DNA of 64,000 bases from NCBI GenBank assembly GCA_905221605.1, contig CAJNDS010002188.1:496001-560000 (forward strand), given 5' to 3'. Positions within the stretch are counted from its first letter, which is position 1. Each line of letters starts with the position of its first letter. This document shows, piece by piece, positions 54,116 through 64,000 of the stretch. Both the position numbers and the translations under genes were made by a program. The notes under the pieces were generated by a model. That model made no database searches. It was not told where the DNA came from and saw nothing but the letters and a program-made list of their open reading frames with translations. The stretch comes from Symbiodinium natans (lineage: Eukaryota > Sar > Dinophyceae > Suessiales > Symbiodiniaceae).

Positions 54116-54394
54116 TGTTTGTCATAATTTGCATTCTGTCTGTGCGGTTTGAAAACACTGCTCATTTGGGCAGGTCAACGAGCCATTGGCGTCCAAAACC
54201 GACACAACATTAAGCTTGCTTGAAAAGACTCACTCGTAAGCTTGACCCACTCATTGAAGTCCATGATCGTCGTTGGTGAGTCTGAGCTGCTGGATGCATG
54301 CTGCGCTACCTCCCAGCTGAAATGACGGACGTCCTCAATTCGCGCTACCGGTCGGATGTTGGTTGCCAGACTTGTGTGGATGAGTGAACGGCAG

Positions 54395-54997
54395 GATCAA
54401 CGTTGTGAAATCCAGACCTGCAGCGGCTGAAAACTGAACAAGCTTCCTGAGGCAAGTACTCAGCGAGTCCTTAGCAAGTCCTGTGAAAACTCGCAAGGCT
54501 TTGCATGGAAGCTTGTGCGACGATGGCTTTCCTGCAAGGTAAAAAGATTTGTCAAGGGCCCAGGCCACGCAGATGGTGCTCCTGGCGCGTATTGAAATCT
54601 TGCCAGAGAATGTTTTCGAACTTGCTTTTTGCAGCAGATGTGTAGTATGAGAGCTAGTGATTCACTTGTTAGTCTGAATGTTGCGACAGGCTTCAAGGAC
54701 TTGACGGTGAACTTCATCCCCGGTGCCAAGCCAGAGCTCGTCTGCTTCTCCGGCGAGGAGGAGGCTCGCAATGACGCACTGTGCGAGCTTGGCAATGGAG
54801 GCTCGCTATAAAATTGAGGATGATGTCTCGGATGTTTTTTTTAGGTGGAGAGAGTCGATCTGCAGTCAATGAAGACCGCCGAGCTTCACCAGCTCATGAA
54901 AGATAGAGGCCCAGGGGGATGGGAAGACTTCCATTTGAACGGTGCTGATGCTGCATGGTCAGTGCGAGCGTCCTTCTTGTTTGATCGGAGGTTTTGA
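54395..54997 (+). CDS. selenoprotein M / Sep15-fold protein with in-frame TGA (Sec)
   Basis: Four exons join in phase. A 54,395-54,451 reads CEIQTCSGUKLNKLPE with U = TGA at 54,428-54,430, and has donor GCAAGT (GC-AG). B 54,539-54,575 (VKRFVKGPGHAD) has donor GTGCTC. C 54,690-54,763 (GFKDLTVNFIPGAKPELVCF) probably has a GC donor. D from 54,845 reads VERVDLQSMKTAELHQLMKD. The product matches the thioredoxin-like SELENOM/Sep15 family block by block: C-x-x-U, N-x-L-P-E-V-x-x-F, IPGAxPELV, and the ER-x-x-L-x-x-M segment. Family members are ER redox proteins. The first exon with start and signal peptide is upstream and not identified, and the C-terminal end is uncertain (the first stop in this frame is 54,995-54,997). 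No SECIS was identified by eye; one is needed in the 3' UTR. Without Sec insertion the frame would end at the redox motif. Confidence 0.75.
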
Positions 54998-54999
54998 GC

Positions 55000-57745
55000 G
55001 TACAGCTCCAACACCAGAGGATCTGTAGTTGGCGTGGAAAGGCGAACCACCTGAGTTCGCAAGTTTCGGAGAACCTCCCTAGACGCAGCATCTGCACGCG
55101 ATGGCAACCAATGATGATAACAAGCATGTGAATTCAAGAACGGAGCTTTGGAATATTCAGAAGTTGTTGCTTCCTTGAGATGCAGTCACGGCTTCAGAAT
55201 CGAGGTCATGGTGTTCTGGTTTGTCCCTCGTAGAGCATGTTGCGAAATCGGACAGCGTAGCTAGCTGCGAATTGCCAAATCGGCGTTGTGGCGGCATGCG
55301 GTTGGCTGGTGGCCCACGTAGCAGCGAGCTTGCGGATCTATTGATTGCTCTGGTTGTGCTTCGACCTAACTGAATGAAATGATGACTTCACTCGGCATTG
55401 GCCGTTTGATGACGTCCGCAGCGAATTTTTTCGCTTTCCCTGCACCTGCAGATGGCAAGATTGCAGTTCGAACGTGTCTAGACTCGAAAGTGAGTCACAC
55501 TCGGAGTGATGTGTTCCGAGAGTGATGATGTCCAGTTCTTGGCATGGGGAGCTGCCACTGCTTCGTCCAAGCGAGATGGCGAGAAGTTGAAAAGGACAGG
55601 CCGAGGGCCCGCGACACTCTCAGTGCGTCTCAGTCCCCAGCCCATCCCAGCCCCGAATGGGCTGAGCCATGAGAGCCTCTATACCTTTGATGCGTCGCAG
55701 AATATTGAGCTCATGGCCACTTTCTGCGCCCGGGCAAGAGGTTTGGAAGAGTCGAGGAGCCATAGGGGAGGCCCGAGTCTGCCAGAAGTCTGCCAGCTGT
55801 TTGCTTAAAGTTAGCCACGCTGAGCTGCCCCAGGGGCCCACTTCTATGGGTTGCTCCGGCTCAGCCCAGGGCAAGCGGAAAGTTGAGGCCTCATCCCCTC
55901 TTCTCATTTTTTTGTTCTCGTTTGTGTTGCATTTCGTGTGCAATTTCTTGCCATGTGGTGTGCCTCTGGGCCTCTCTGCCTCTGTGTGCCTCTGTGCCTC
56001 TGTGCCTCTGTGGCAAATCCTTTGAAAGGTGCCGGCAGAGCGTCGTCGCTTGTCCGTCGGTATCGTGGAGAACGAGGCGGCCACGGAAGAGGCTGCTCCT
56101 TGACAGCGATTTGCCTCAGTTGCAGTTCCAAGACGGCTCCTCCTTCCTCCATTTGCTCAGCAGGGCTTCCCATGCAAACAAAAATTGTGCGCAGAGTTCT
56201 TCGACATGTCGCACTGTCATGGCTTGGCTGATTTGGCTGTGGGCTCAGGACATCAGAGAGGAGGATCTCTGCTGTGTAGAGCTGCTCATGCTCGAAGAGC
56301 TTCGACGAATTTTTCCGATCAGCTTGAAGATGCCGAGCCCCACTGTGCGACAGGACCGGGGCCTCCTCGCAGCCTTAGACAATGAGACGGTGCTCCAGCT
56401 GCCGGGGACTTGCAGAAGACCGCATGTGTGTGTGCGTGTCTCTTTTTTTGTTTTTTGTTTAAATACGTTTGCCGTTTCTGGGGGTTCAGAGAGACTGTCC
56501 GAGCCTGTCGTTGCTTCGCGCCGCTTTTTTTTTGTTTAACGCTTGGACTTCTGAGTCGAAGGATCGATTGCAGTTGATCTCTTGTCTCTTGCCTCTTGTA
56601 ATGCTGCAGGCTGGAAGGAAAGAACATCAAAGCTGGCCGCAGGATGAGCATAGGCGTGTCTATAGCTCATGACCCTGAAGCGCAGTAGATGCCTCCTTGG
56701 GCCCTTTGTGTGTTGATTCAGGCACTGCCTTGGATGCTGGGCCACCCTGACATGGTTACCAGGAGGTCGGGTTTCTTGAGAAGCCGAGACCGAGACCTTG
56801 GATGTCTGGTTTTCAGAAGCCAGGAAGGAAGCTTTTGCAAACAAGACTATCCAGCGGCTTGGGGACGCCATCGAGCCAGTTGGAGCCCCACACGTAGCAA
56901 GGATTTTCCGAGAGGTCCTGTCCCAAACCCTGCTACCGATGCATTTAGATTTGCTTTCGCCGAGGCTGTGACGCATCTAGGCTACACCTGCCCGGGACTC
57001 AATTGTGGCCGTGCTTGCCCATGTTGGGTCAGGTGCTGTCACGTAGAAGCAAGGGCCCGAGCATGGCTCCAGAGCTTGCAAAAACTTACGAAGACCTCAC
57101 TGCTGCAGACCCAAGCCTCACTCGGGACAGAAAAGCTCTTTACAACAACTTCGTCCAAACGACCCGGCAAACCTCGAAGCCTAAACCCTCAAACGGGCCT
57201 TGCCCAAAGTTGTGAGCCATGGGTCCATGGCCGCGTTGGAGCCGCCACCGGAACCAGCGACCCCTAGGCTCGCTTGAGAATCGAGAGCCGCCACACCAGT
57301 AGGGCCGATTGTCGCTCTTCCGTTTGGCTTTTGCAGCCTGAAGCTCAGCTCGGCAGGCAGGTCCGACGAGTGGATGGGGGCAGCTCAAAGCGAGCTCGCT
57401 TCTGAAGCTTAGCTGCAACGTGCCACTGCAAGCACGGAGGAGGGACATCTGAGAGAGAGAGAGAGAGTGAGCGAAGTGCACCGTGTTTTGAAGTGTGATG
57501 TCCGTGCGGGGAAGCCAGGCCTCTGTAGACAGCGCAGGATGGGCAAACGCAAAGCGTCGGCCGGGGGAAGCTCGCTCAACCAACAGCAAAGGGGGTACTA
57601 AGGACTACTAAGGATCTTGGGGAAGAAGGGGAGCGAGCGTACCGAGCCACCAACGTTAGCCCGACGTGTCACATACTCACAAAAGGACGAACCTGGTGAA
57701 CTGGGCGCGCCTGTGCGCGCGGGGGGCTTTCGGGCCCTTCATGCC
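55000..57745. other. unassigned, possibly genic
   Basis: Plus-strand open segments (for example 56,240-56,400 with LMLEELRRIFPISLKMPSP, and 57,060-57,215 with PELAKTYEDLTAADPSLTRD) look exon-like, but I cannot place them in a family or join them. A GCCTCTGT microsatellite lies at about 55,966-56,011, and a GAGAGA run at 57,451-57,466. Confidence 0.35.
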
Positions 57746-57750
57746 CTGTA

Positions 57751-57866
57751 GAAGAAGAAGAAGAAGAAGAAGAAGAAGAAGAAGAAGAAGAAGAAGAAGA
57801 AGAAGAAGAAGAAGAAGAAGAAGAAGAAGAAGAAGAAGAAGAAGAAGAAGAAGAAGAAGAAGAAGA
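57751..57866. repeat. (GAA)n microsatellite
   Basis: About 38 perfect copies of GAA on the plus strand, a long purine/pyrimidine mirror tract. Such GAA tracts can form triplex DNA. It is open as poly-Arg/poly-Leu in trivial frames. Confidence 0.97.
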
Positions 57867-58243
57867 GAGCGAGTGATCAACAAGCGCGCTTCATTGCTAA
57901 AAAGGCGACTATGGCAGCTACGTGGCCATGGGCCAGGTGCCCTTCTCAGACTGCCTGTTTGTGATGCCATGAGACTCTGCTAGAACGGGGATACAATTTT
58001 TGATCACGAGGATTCGTTCAGCAAGAAGCGCTGCTACTTCTTCGACAGGCCTCGGTCGGGTGAACCTCTAGAGACTCGAGTTCTCTGCAGTTCAGGGTCA
58101 GTGCTCCAAGTCCTGCGCCGATGCCAGTGCTACATGATCAAAGAATCTAGTCGTGATCCGCAGTCGCGCCTGGAGTCTCCCCCCTCTCGCCACGAGCTGC
58201 CTGCAACGTTACAATCTTCACTCATCAGTGTGGGCTTTTGTCC

Positions 58244-58312
58244 TAGGAAGTCTTCAAACAATTGTCTGCGAGGGGCCGCTGCGTCTACGGCGACTCATGC
58301 AGCTTCAATCAC
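58244..58312 (+). CDS. CCCH-type zinc-finger exon (partial)
   Basis: After an acceptor-like CCTAG at about 58,243 the frame reads EVFKQLSARGRCVYGDSCSF followed by NH. C-VYGDS-C-SFN-H (58,280-58,312) has the C-x5-C-x3-H spacing of CCCH fingers, which bind RNA. The first Cys of the finger would have to come from the preceding exon, which I have not fixed. Upstream an open frame from about 57,990 contains FSKKRCYFFDRPRSGEP and may belong to the same gene. Confidence 0.4.
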
Positions 58313-60476
58313 AGCTTGCTCAAAGAAGCTGTGCTGAAGCAGATATCCTGACACTTCATTTGGACGTCCCCACAAAATTGAGGGTGAGAGGAAGGCATCT
58401 GCTCAGGATTGCTGCGGCGATGCAGCAAGCGACATCAACAAGTATCACAAGAAGAACCTTTGCTCGCTCTTCATGGTGCCAGGCGCTTCTCCCATGACAT
58501 GTGCATTTCCGAGCCATTTCCCGAATCAATTGGGTAACTTAGCCGCTAGCGCGAGGCCGCCTGGGCGAGGGCGCTGGGGCGGCGGAACAGAAGGAGGGGG
58601 GTGGGGGAGGCAGGGGAGGGACAAGGGCCTGGAAAAAAGTCGTGTCTACACGTAGTGAGCGAGTTCCTAGTAGGGCGGGGGATGCAGGATTCGGATTTGG
58701 GGGGGGTGGGGGGGGGGCAGCAGGGAACGCCACTTTTGGAAAACCGTCCCACTGCCCACAATGCCCCTGGTCCTGGCGAGCCGTCCGCTGCCGGACACCG
58801 ATTGGTTAGGGGGGGGCACCCTTGAGAAAACTCGGCAGTCCACTTCCGGTTTTATAGTTTGTGGGGTAGATTTTTGCAAGGTCCCTAGAATCGGATCTGA
58901 ACGCCTGAAGCCTCTTCGGCCTCGGCGGGCTTCTCCTAACTCGGCTCCCTGGCGATCCAGCAGGTGTTCGTTCCACCAATCTTGTCCCGCGCCGTTGAGA
59001 GGCCTCGAATGTCCGTTCACAAGCTCCTTTTGCTGGAATGTGCCCTGGGAAGCAAGTTTCCTGCGAGCCATTCGTGCAGTGCGTGGGGAGCGCGTGATGC
59101 TTCACTTTGCGATCAAGAGGTTTAGTTTGTAAGGTAAATGTGCGTATTGCCTGCTCTGTCTGGTGACTCAGGCGCATGGCTTGGAGGAGCTACGACGATC
59201 TCCGCTGAGATTGCCACCCTTGGACGGCATCCAACGAGGGACAGAACTGAGCGTCGAGATTTGTCTGGGCTTCTGTTGGCGTCCGGCCTGGGGGAACTCG
59301 TCTGCTTGAGGACGCTGCTCCGCTGCATGGGCGCTCATCGCCTAAGTGAGGCAGACGCTTCCGAGGCCCCACGGATTGGTCTTAAGACGGCAAGACGCAC
59401 TCCGCAAGCCGGAAAACCATGGTAAACCAATCCCTGCACCCCAAAAGCTTTCAGAAACTGCAGGTCTGGCAGTCACCTTCCGATTGGGAGGTCATTGACA
59501 GAGTCACGGGCCTGGATGGTCACGGGTGCTATCAGCCCATCCGTGGCCATCAGCCCATCTGTGGCCATCAGCCCTGATGCATGTTCCATTTCAGGTGAAG
59601 GTGGGCGACACCGTCGTTGCAGATGGCGTCCCCGTACTTGCAGATGGCTACATGATGGTGCCAGTTCAGCCCGCAGGCGAATGCCGAGTCGTGCGACTTC
59701 ATGCTAAACAGCTTCACCAAGCGACCCACCGCGCTTTGTGCAAGGTGCAGTGGAGCTTCGGTACTTTAGCTGTGTGGCTACCGATGAGAAGGTGGTCAGC
59801 TGGTTTCTAGCACGGGGTGCATGTCGTGAATGTGTGACGCAGGGTAGTGTTGATGAAAGTGTAAGTATCTCGCCTTCAATTCGCATGGCCAGCAATGGAA
59901 GACGGATCCTTTGATAGAGGATACGAGCGGACGATTGCATCTGTCTTGAACAGGGCAGAGCTCGAGATCTTCCAATCACCGACTCGCACATCCACTTGGA
60001 TGAGATGCTGCGAACGAGGCAAGAGAGAGCGTGCTGGTGACCGGCTCTCGAATGTCGAGGTCTTGCCAACTTCTTAGATCAGTTTCGGGCTTCAGTGCAG
60101 AGCCAGGAGATATGGCTTTGCCTGGTATGCCAAAACCATGCGATGCGGATTGTGCCTCAGCCGACCAGGCATGCCGTGAAATGCCGAGCTGAGCCAAGAC
60201 ACGAGTCAACATGAGGCTACCTGAACTGCGCGCGGCGCCGCTGCCTCTACGCGCACGAGGGCGAGAAGCTCCGACCGGTGCCTGCGCTGCGCCCCCAAGA
60301 CCTGGCCGAGCTCGGCGCCGAGCTCGCAAAGCTGCCAGGCCAGCCACAAAGGTCACAAAGGTCACAAAGGGCGGAAGGCAGAAGTTCGCATGTCGTTGCT
60401 CTTGACTCGACATCGGTGCATGGTGACATGGAATGGGGCTAAAGGGGGGTTGTGTCCGTGTGCTTGCTTTCTGCAG
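58313..60476. other. unassigned, possibly genic
   Basis: Contains a G-rich stretch (58,590-58,720). An exon-like segment after TTTCAG at 59,594 reads VKVGDTVVADGVPVLADGYM and MVPVQPAGECRVV, with no family recognised. An 18-bp repeat CATCAGCCCATCCGTGGC (about three copies) lies at 59,529-59,575. The first exon of the TatD gene, with its HxH metal motif, should lie here but was not found. Confidence 0.35.
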
Positions 60477-62558
60477 CCGTAGGCAGCAGAATTGTCGGCA
60501 TCGTTCAAAGCTGCTGCACAGTGGAGGCCATCGAGGTCAGCTGCTGGCATGCCCTGCATGGAGTGCTACATTACGCAACCTCCTACACCTTCCGTCGCCC
60601 GCAAGCCCCCCAAAGAAAAGGACACGTTGCAGCTGGTGAAGTGGGGCCGGGAGATGATGGATGGACGTATCTTTGCCACTTTTGGCATCCATCCCAACGA
60701 CTTCGACGTCCATTCCCCAGAGGTGCTACGCCAAGCCTTGCTTACCCTGGAGCCCTTCAAGGGTTTAGGGGCCAAAGCTGTTTATGAGGGGTCAGCGTTG
60801 TTTGTGGTCCCTTCATACCCAAATGCCCGCGTGTTTGCTCTTTGTGGAGGTGCAGATGCGACTTGAGGCAGCCCTTGACCTCTGCGGCGTGCAGGGTGTG
60901 GGTTGGGGAGAGTGCGGCCTGGACTTCAACAAGAGGCGCGCTTGCAATGCACATTGGGGGGGTTGATTTGTGGAAGTATGGTGTCTTCCTTCAAGTTTTA
61001 GAGCGCAGGAGCCCCACAAGGCCCAACAAACGAAAGCAACCCCCCCCCTCCCGCATGCTGGATCGGAACTTCAAGTGGTTGCAACTCCTTCCTCGGTCAG
61101 GGCTGATGAGTTGGACTCCGCGCCACAGATGCGGCAGCAGATGCAGCAGGCAGTCCACGCACAAGGAGCATGCAGTTGGAGCATGTGCTGCAGACCGGAT
61201 TCACCAGAGGAAGCCAGCTTGTCCGCAAAGCCGCCTCTTCTTTGCACGCAACACGTGAGGTGTTCATCCAGCAGATCCAAGTTGCCTTGAAACGTCGTAT
61301 TCCACTGGCGTGGGGCTTACTTGAGATTAGGGTTTAGGGTTTAGGGTTTCGGGTTTAGGGTTTAGGGTTTAGGGTTTATGTTTAGGAAGAAGTTACCCAG
61401 TTCTTGCACCGTTGATCCAACGAGGTGGTTCATTCCAGGGATGCAGAGGAGGAGGTGTTCCACATCCTTGACGAGCATGTGGGGGACTCCAGGTCTGTGT
61501 AGCAGTTCTGGCGAAGTGAGGGCGTGGGTGCAGCATGTTGGCGGTGATCTCACAATGCTCAGGTGCCTCGTGACCACTACATTCAACTCCATTCCTTTAT
61601 GGGCTCGCCGTCCATGCTTCTCTCCTTCCTGGCCCAGTGCCTTTGTTCATCTGGCTCATTATCCATGTTTGGAGTGCTAAACTTTGAGTGTTTCAGGGGC
61701 GTTTGGCAGAAGGGATTCTACAGGAGTTCTGTGCACGCGTCGGTTAGCATCACGCGGCTGCAAGCGTATGACTCCAACCCTCCAAGCTCAGCCTGAGCCA
61801 TCAGCCTTCCATCGCCACAAAACCCACCCCTTGGAGCTTCTGATTCTAAAGCTTCCAAAATCGATCAGTCAACTAGTCTGATGAGATGCCGGCCCTGTGC
61901 GTTGGAGAGAGCATTCCCGCCACAAACGCAAAGCAATGATTGTTCACAGGATGTTTAAGGCAGAGGGGTCAGAGAAGCCTGGGGCATACAGTGGTAGGGC
62001 GTTCAGGGTTACATCGAACTCCCTGGCACATTAGGGGTCTTGAGCAGATAGAGACACCCTTAGGCTCTTCCCTGCCCAGGCGCCCCAACACGTACGTCAG
62101 CGTGCCTGGCGCAGTGACGTGGGCGTGGTCTTCGCAGGATGGAGGGCTCCGTGAACTGGCGAAAGTCCTGCCTGTCCATTCCTCGGCTGTGTGAGTGCGA
62201 AACACATGTCTTGTACGCTTCTTGTACATGGATTCTCATGCTTGAGGGCCGCCTAGGTCGACCGCCTGCTGCTCGAGACCGATGGCCCGTACATGGCGCC
62301 CGCGCCGTATCGTGGCCAGGAGTCGCACCCTGGCCACGTCCCGTGGGCCTCGGACTCAGGGCAATTCCCTCCCTTGGAGGTCTTTGAGGCTGTGAGATGC
62401 GCCAACCCCATGCACAGGTCGCCCATGCCTTGGCGGTGGCGAAAGGCCTGAGGACGTTGGATGTGATCGAGGCTGCCAGCCGAAATTTCTGCCGATTCTT
62501 CGGGCTGCAGGAAGAGAGAGAAGAAAAAGGCAAAGAGAGCTTTAATAACCAGAAGTAG
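60477..62558 (+). CDS. TatD-type metal-dependent hydrolase/DNase gene (multi-exon)
   Basis: Exons in order: 60,477-60,535 (RIVGIVQSCCTVEAIE); 60,633-60,779 (LVKWGREMMDGRIFATFGIH, PNDFDVHSPEVLR); from 60,895 (GVGWGECGLDFNK, with the metal-binding Glu); about 61,215-61,300 (VFIQQIQVALKRRIPL); 61,439-61,478 (DAEEEVFHILDEH); 61,563-61,636 (VPRDHYIQLHSFMGSPSML); from 61,697 (GVWQKGFYRSSVHASVSI); 62,138-62,173 (DGGLRELAKVLP); 62,257-62,346 (VDRLLLETDGPYMAPAPYRG, with the metal Asp); 62,418-62,558 (VAHALAVAKGLRTLDVIEAA, RNFCRFFGL) ending in TAG. Where both ends are clear, the phases agree. TatD enzymes are TIM-barrel metal-dependent deoxyribonucleases. Not resolved: the N-terminal HxH exon, the ends of exons 3, 4 and 7, and a small exon with the His before DAEEEV. 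Telomere-like repeats sit in the intron before 61,439. Confidence 0.85.
61326..61386 (+). repeat. interstitial telomeric repeat (TTTAGGG)n
   Basis: Eight or nine tandem heptamers, mostly TTTAGGG with variants ATTAGGG and TTTCGGG, ending in degenerate TTTATGTTTAGG. TTTAGGG is the telomere repeat of plants and of dinoflagellates. It lies inside an intron of the TatD gene, so it is not a chromosome end. Confidence 0.95.
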
Positions 62559-62659
62559 ATTAGTTCGGCCCTGGTTTGTTTTGGGCGGCCTGCAGCTGCT
62601 TTGGGGTTGGGGGGGCGCCGCAGGGAAGCCGCGGGGGATGCACTTCTTGGGCAGATGGG

Positions 62660-64000
62660 ATGCTTTTCCAAGGTCGGAAAGGCCTCAAGCCGGAGAGTCC
62701 GAATCAGGACACGCCTTGTGGATCGTTGCGATCACAGCCGCCCTATTATACGCTTGACCATGCGCCGCTGAGTCTAAGTGAGCCGAAGCCTGTGGATTGA
62801 GCAGCTGGGAGGGTGAGCGACTACGAGCTGTCAGGACTCCTGGTTTTGCTTGAAGGTGGAGCAGTGCTTCTCACTTTATGCCGTCTTTGATGGCCATGGG
62901 TCGAAAGGCCAGATCCTAGGCTCAAAACGCGAAGCTGTACTCTTTGCACGGCTCATGCGCTCCTGAGAGGCCACAAGGTTTCCCAGTTTGTCAAAGACAA
63001 CCTGCCGAAGCTGATCCTGATGGTGCCCCGATCTGTTGCAGACTTCGGGGGTGATTTGGTGCAACTTCGTGGGACATCTTCACCAGTTGGGGATTGGGTC
63101 GCCATGGTTCCATCGTCCCCATCGTCCCGATGGCAGGACGAGCGGTTCGGAAAGGACTCGGCTGATTTGCCAGATATGTTGAAGGCACGATGAGGGATGT
63201 TCTTTGAACTCGCCAGGGGCTAAAGCTCTGCTTGGTTGGCTGAGTGTCCGAAGTCCAAGAAGACAAAGGATGCTGCTTGAGAACATGGCCAGGAAAACTT
63301 CCAGCGCACGCAAGATCTGATCATCGCCTCGGACAAGATCGGCAAGCTGTCTGCGGCACTGTGGGGAACCCACAGGGGCACCTTGTCTCTTTGCTGCCCC
63401 ATACACGTGCTTTTGCCTGGCTCAGGTCGGGAACAACCGCAACCTTGGTGGTACACGACCATGAAAGCAAACAGATTACCGCTCCCAACTTAGCGATTGG
63501 CCTTCTGTGATGCAATGTTTGTTGACAAGCGCTCCGTCTTAGCTCAGCTGCTTCTTGATGGCAGGTCGCCCATGTTGCTGACAGCTCCTCTGTGCTCGGC
63601 CGTAGAAAGGCAAGAGGGCATGGATGGACATTGTGCCAGGCTAATCTTGAAACGGGGCCTTCTGTTGTGAATCCGAATGCCTTGTCAGGGACCCGACGAC
63701 TTTGAGGCAGAGCAGCTCACGCGAGATCACAAGCCCAATCTCAAGGTCCATGAGCGTTTCCGTCGCTTCTGCCGAGAATATTTTCAATGCCAGTAGTCCA
63801 AGAAAGCCACATCGGGCCTCTCCATTCCGCGTGGCAAACTTCACACGGCACTGATCAGGATGAGAAGGCGCGCATTGAGAAGGCACCTTGCCTTGCAATG
63901 CCTGCGAGTTGTTTGGTCGTCAATGATGGCTCTGCGATGCTTTGTGTGCATGCTTCGCACCAAATGTCGGCGCTACAGGCCGGCGGCATGGTTGTCTTCG
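62660..64000 (+). CDS. PP2C-family protein phosphatase gene (continues beyond window)
   Basis: Exons: about 62,673-62,715 (GRKGLKPESPNQD); 62,856-62,899 (VEQCFSLYAVFDGHG); 62,968-63,022 (GHKVSQFVKDNLPKLIL, phase completing DGHGGHK); 63,293-63,360 (ENFQRTQDLIIASDKIGKLS); 63,426-63,480 (SGTTATLVVHDHESKQIT, GC donor); 63,565-63,609 (VAHVADSSSVLGRRK, donor GCAAGA); 63,689-63,745 (GPDDFEAEQLTRDHKPNLK); and at the edge AGGMVVF. These are PPM/PP2C motifs in canonical order; the enzymes are Mn/Mg-dependent Ser/Thr phosphatases, with metal Asp in DGHG. The motif usually read VGDS has Ala for Gly (VADS). The start is not fixed: in-frame ATG at 62,660, or an upstream exon. The exon between 63,022 and 63,293 and the one with the ER-x-R-I block are not identified. 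The stretch lies 100 bp after the TatD stop. Confidence 0.85.

Overview
The window looks like nuclear DNA of a dinoflagellate, most likely a Symbiodiniaceae-type alga. The grounds are a GC-moderate genome full of decayed retroelements, small exons whose introns use both GT-AG and GC-AG boundaries, an interstitial array of the TTTAGGG telomere repeat, a selenoprotein-type in-frame TGA, and a Ty1/copia polyprotein. There are no prokaryotic operons, rRNA genes, CRISPR arrays or convincing tRNA genes. No database was searched, so the taxonomic call is inference.

Layout. 1-7,100: no recognisable gene; homopolymers and degenerate repeats. 7,101-9,312: a very long CACCTG hexamer array, then two 20-nt minisatellite arms in inverted orientation around about 560 bp that carries a minus-strand retroelement piece. 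9,313-17,502: a copia-type LTR retrotransposon with damaged gag and an uninterrupted 2.5-kaa pol frame. A separate 562-aa frame is embedded between its protease and integrase, and it has a long C-terminal extension. 17,503-30,865: five full and one 5'-truncated copy of a 2.5-kb unit in head-to-tail order, each bounded by TGATATATGTGAC, which is also the apparent first 13 bp of the copia 3' LTR. Each full unit carries a 305-codon zinc-ribbon-like ORF (broken in two copies). Every unit carries three stem-loops with different stems but one shared 18-nt loop, and the stems co-vary between copies. 30,853-32,070: the apparent remainder of the LTR, a second copia pol fragment and a C-rich low-complexity block. 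32,200-37,590: an RNase H fragment joined to a ubiquitin-specific-protease (C19)-like domain, a second C19-like ORF, and two 1.1-kb direct repeats.

37,590-48,200 has no gene I can identify; it holds a 54-bp coding-like repeat and small tandem repeats. 48,200-64,000 is genic, and every gene recognised is on the plus strand: a DnaJ-domain gene, a selenoprotein M/Sep15-fold gene with a CSGU motif, a CCCH zinc-finger exon, a nearly complete TatD-type hydrolase gene, and a PP2C phosphatase gene that runs off the right edge. I assembled exons by matching family motifs and checking splice phase.

The most interesting material is the 2.5-kb unit array. Its constant 3' junction, variable 5' junctions, one 5'-truncated copy and a 9-10-nt match to the dinoflagellate spliced leader at the unit 5' end fit repeated site-specific retroposition of a trans-spliced RNA into one 13-bp target. 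I know of no described element with this arrangement, but I could not search.
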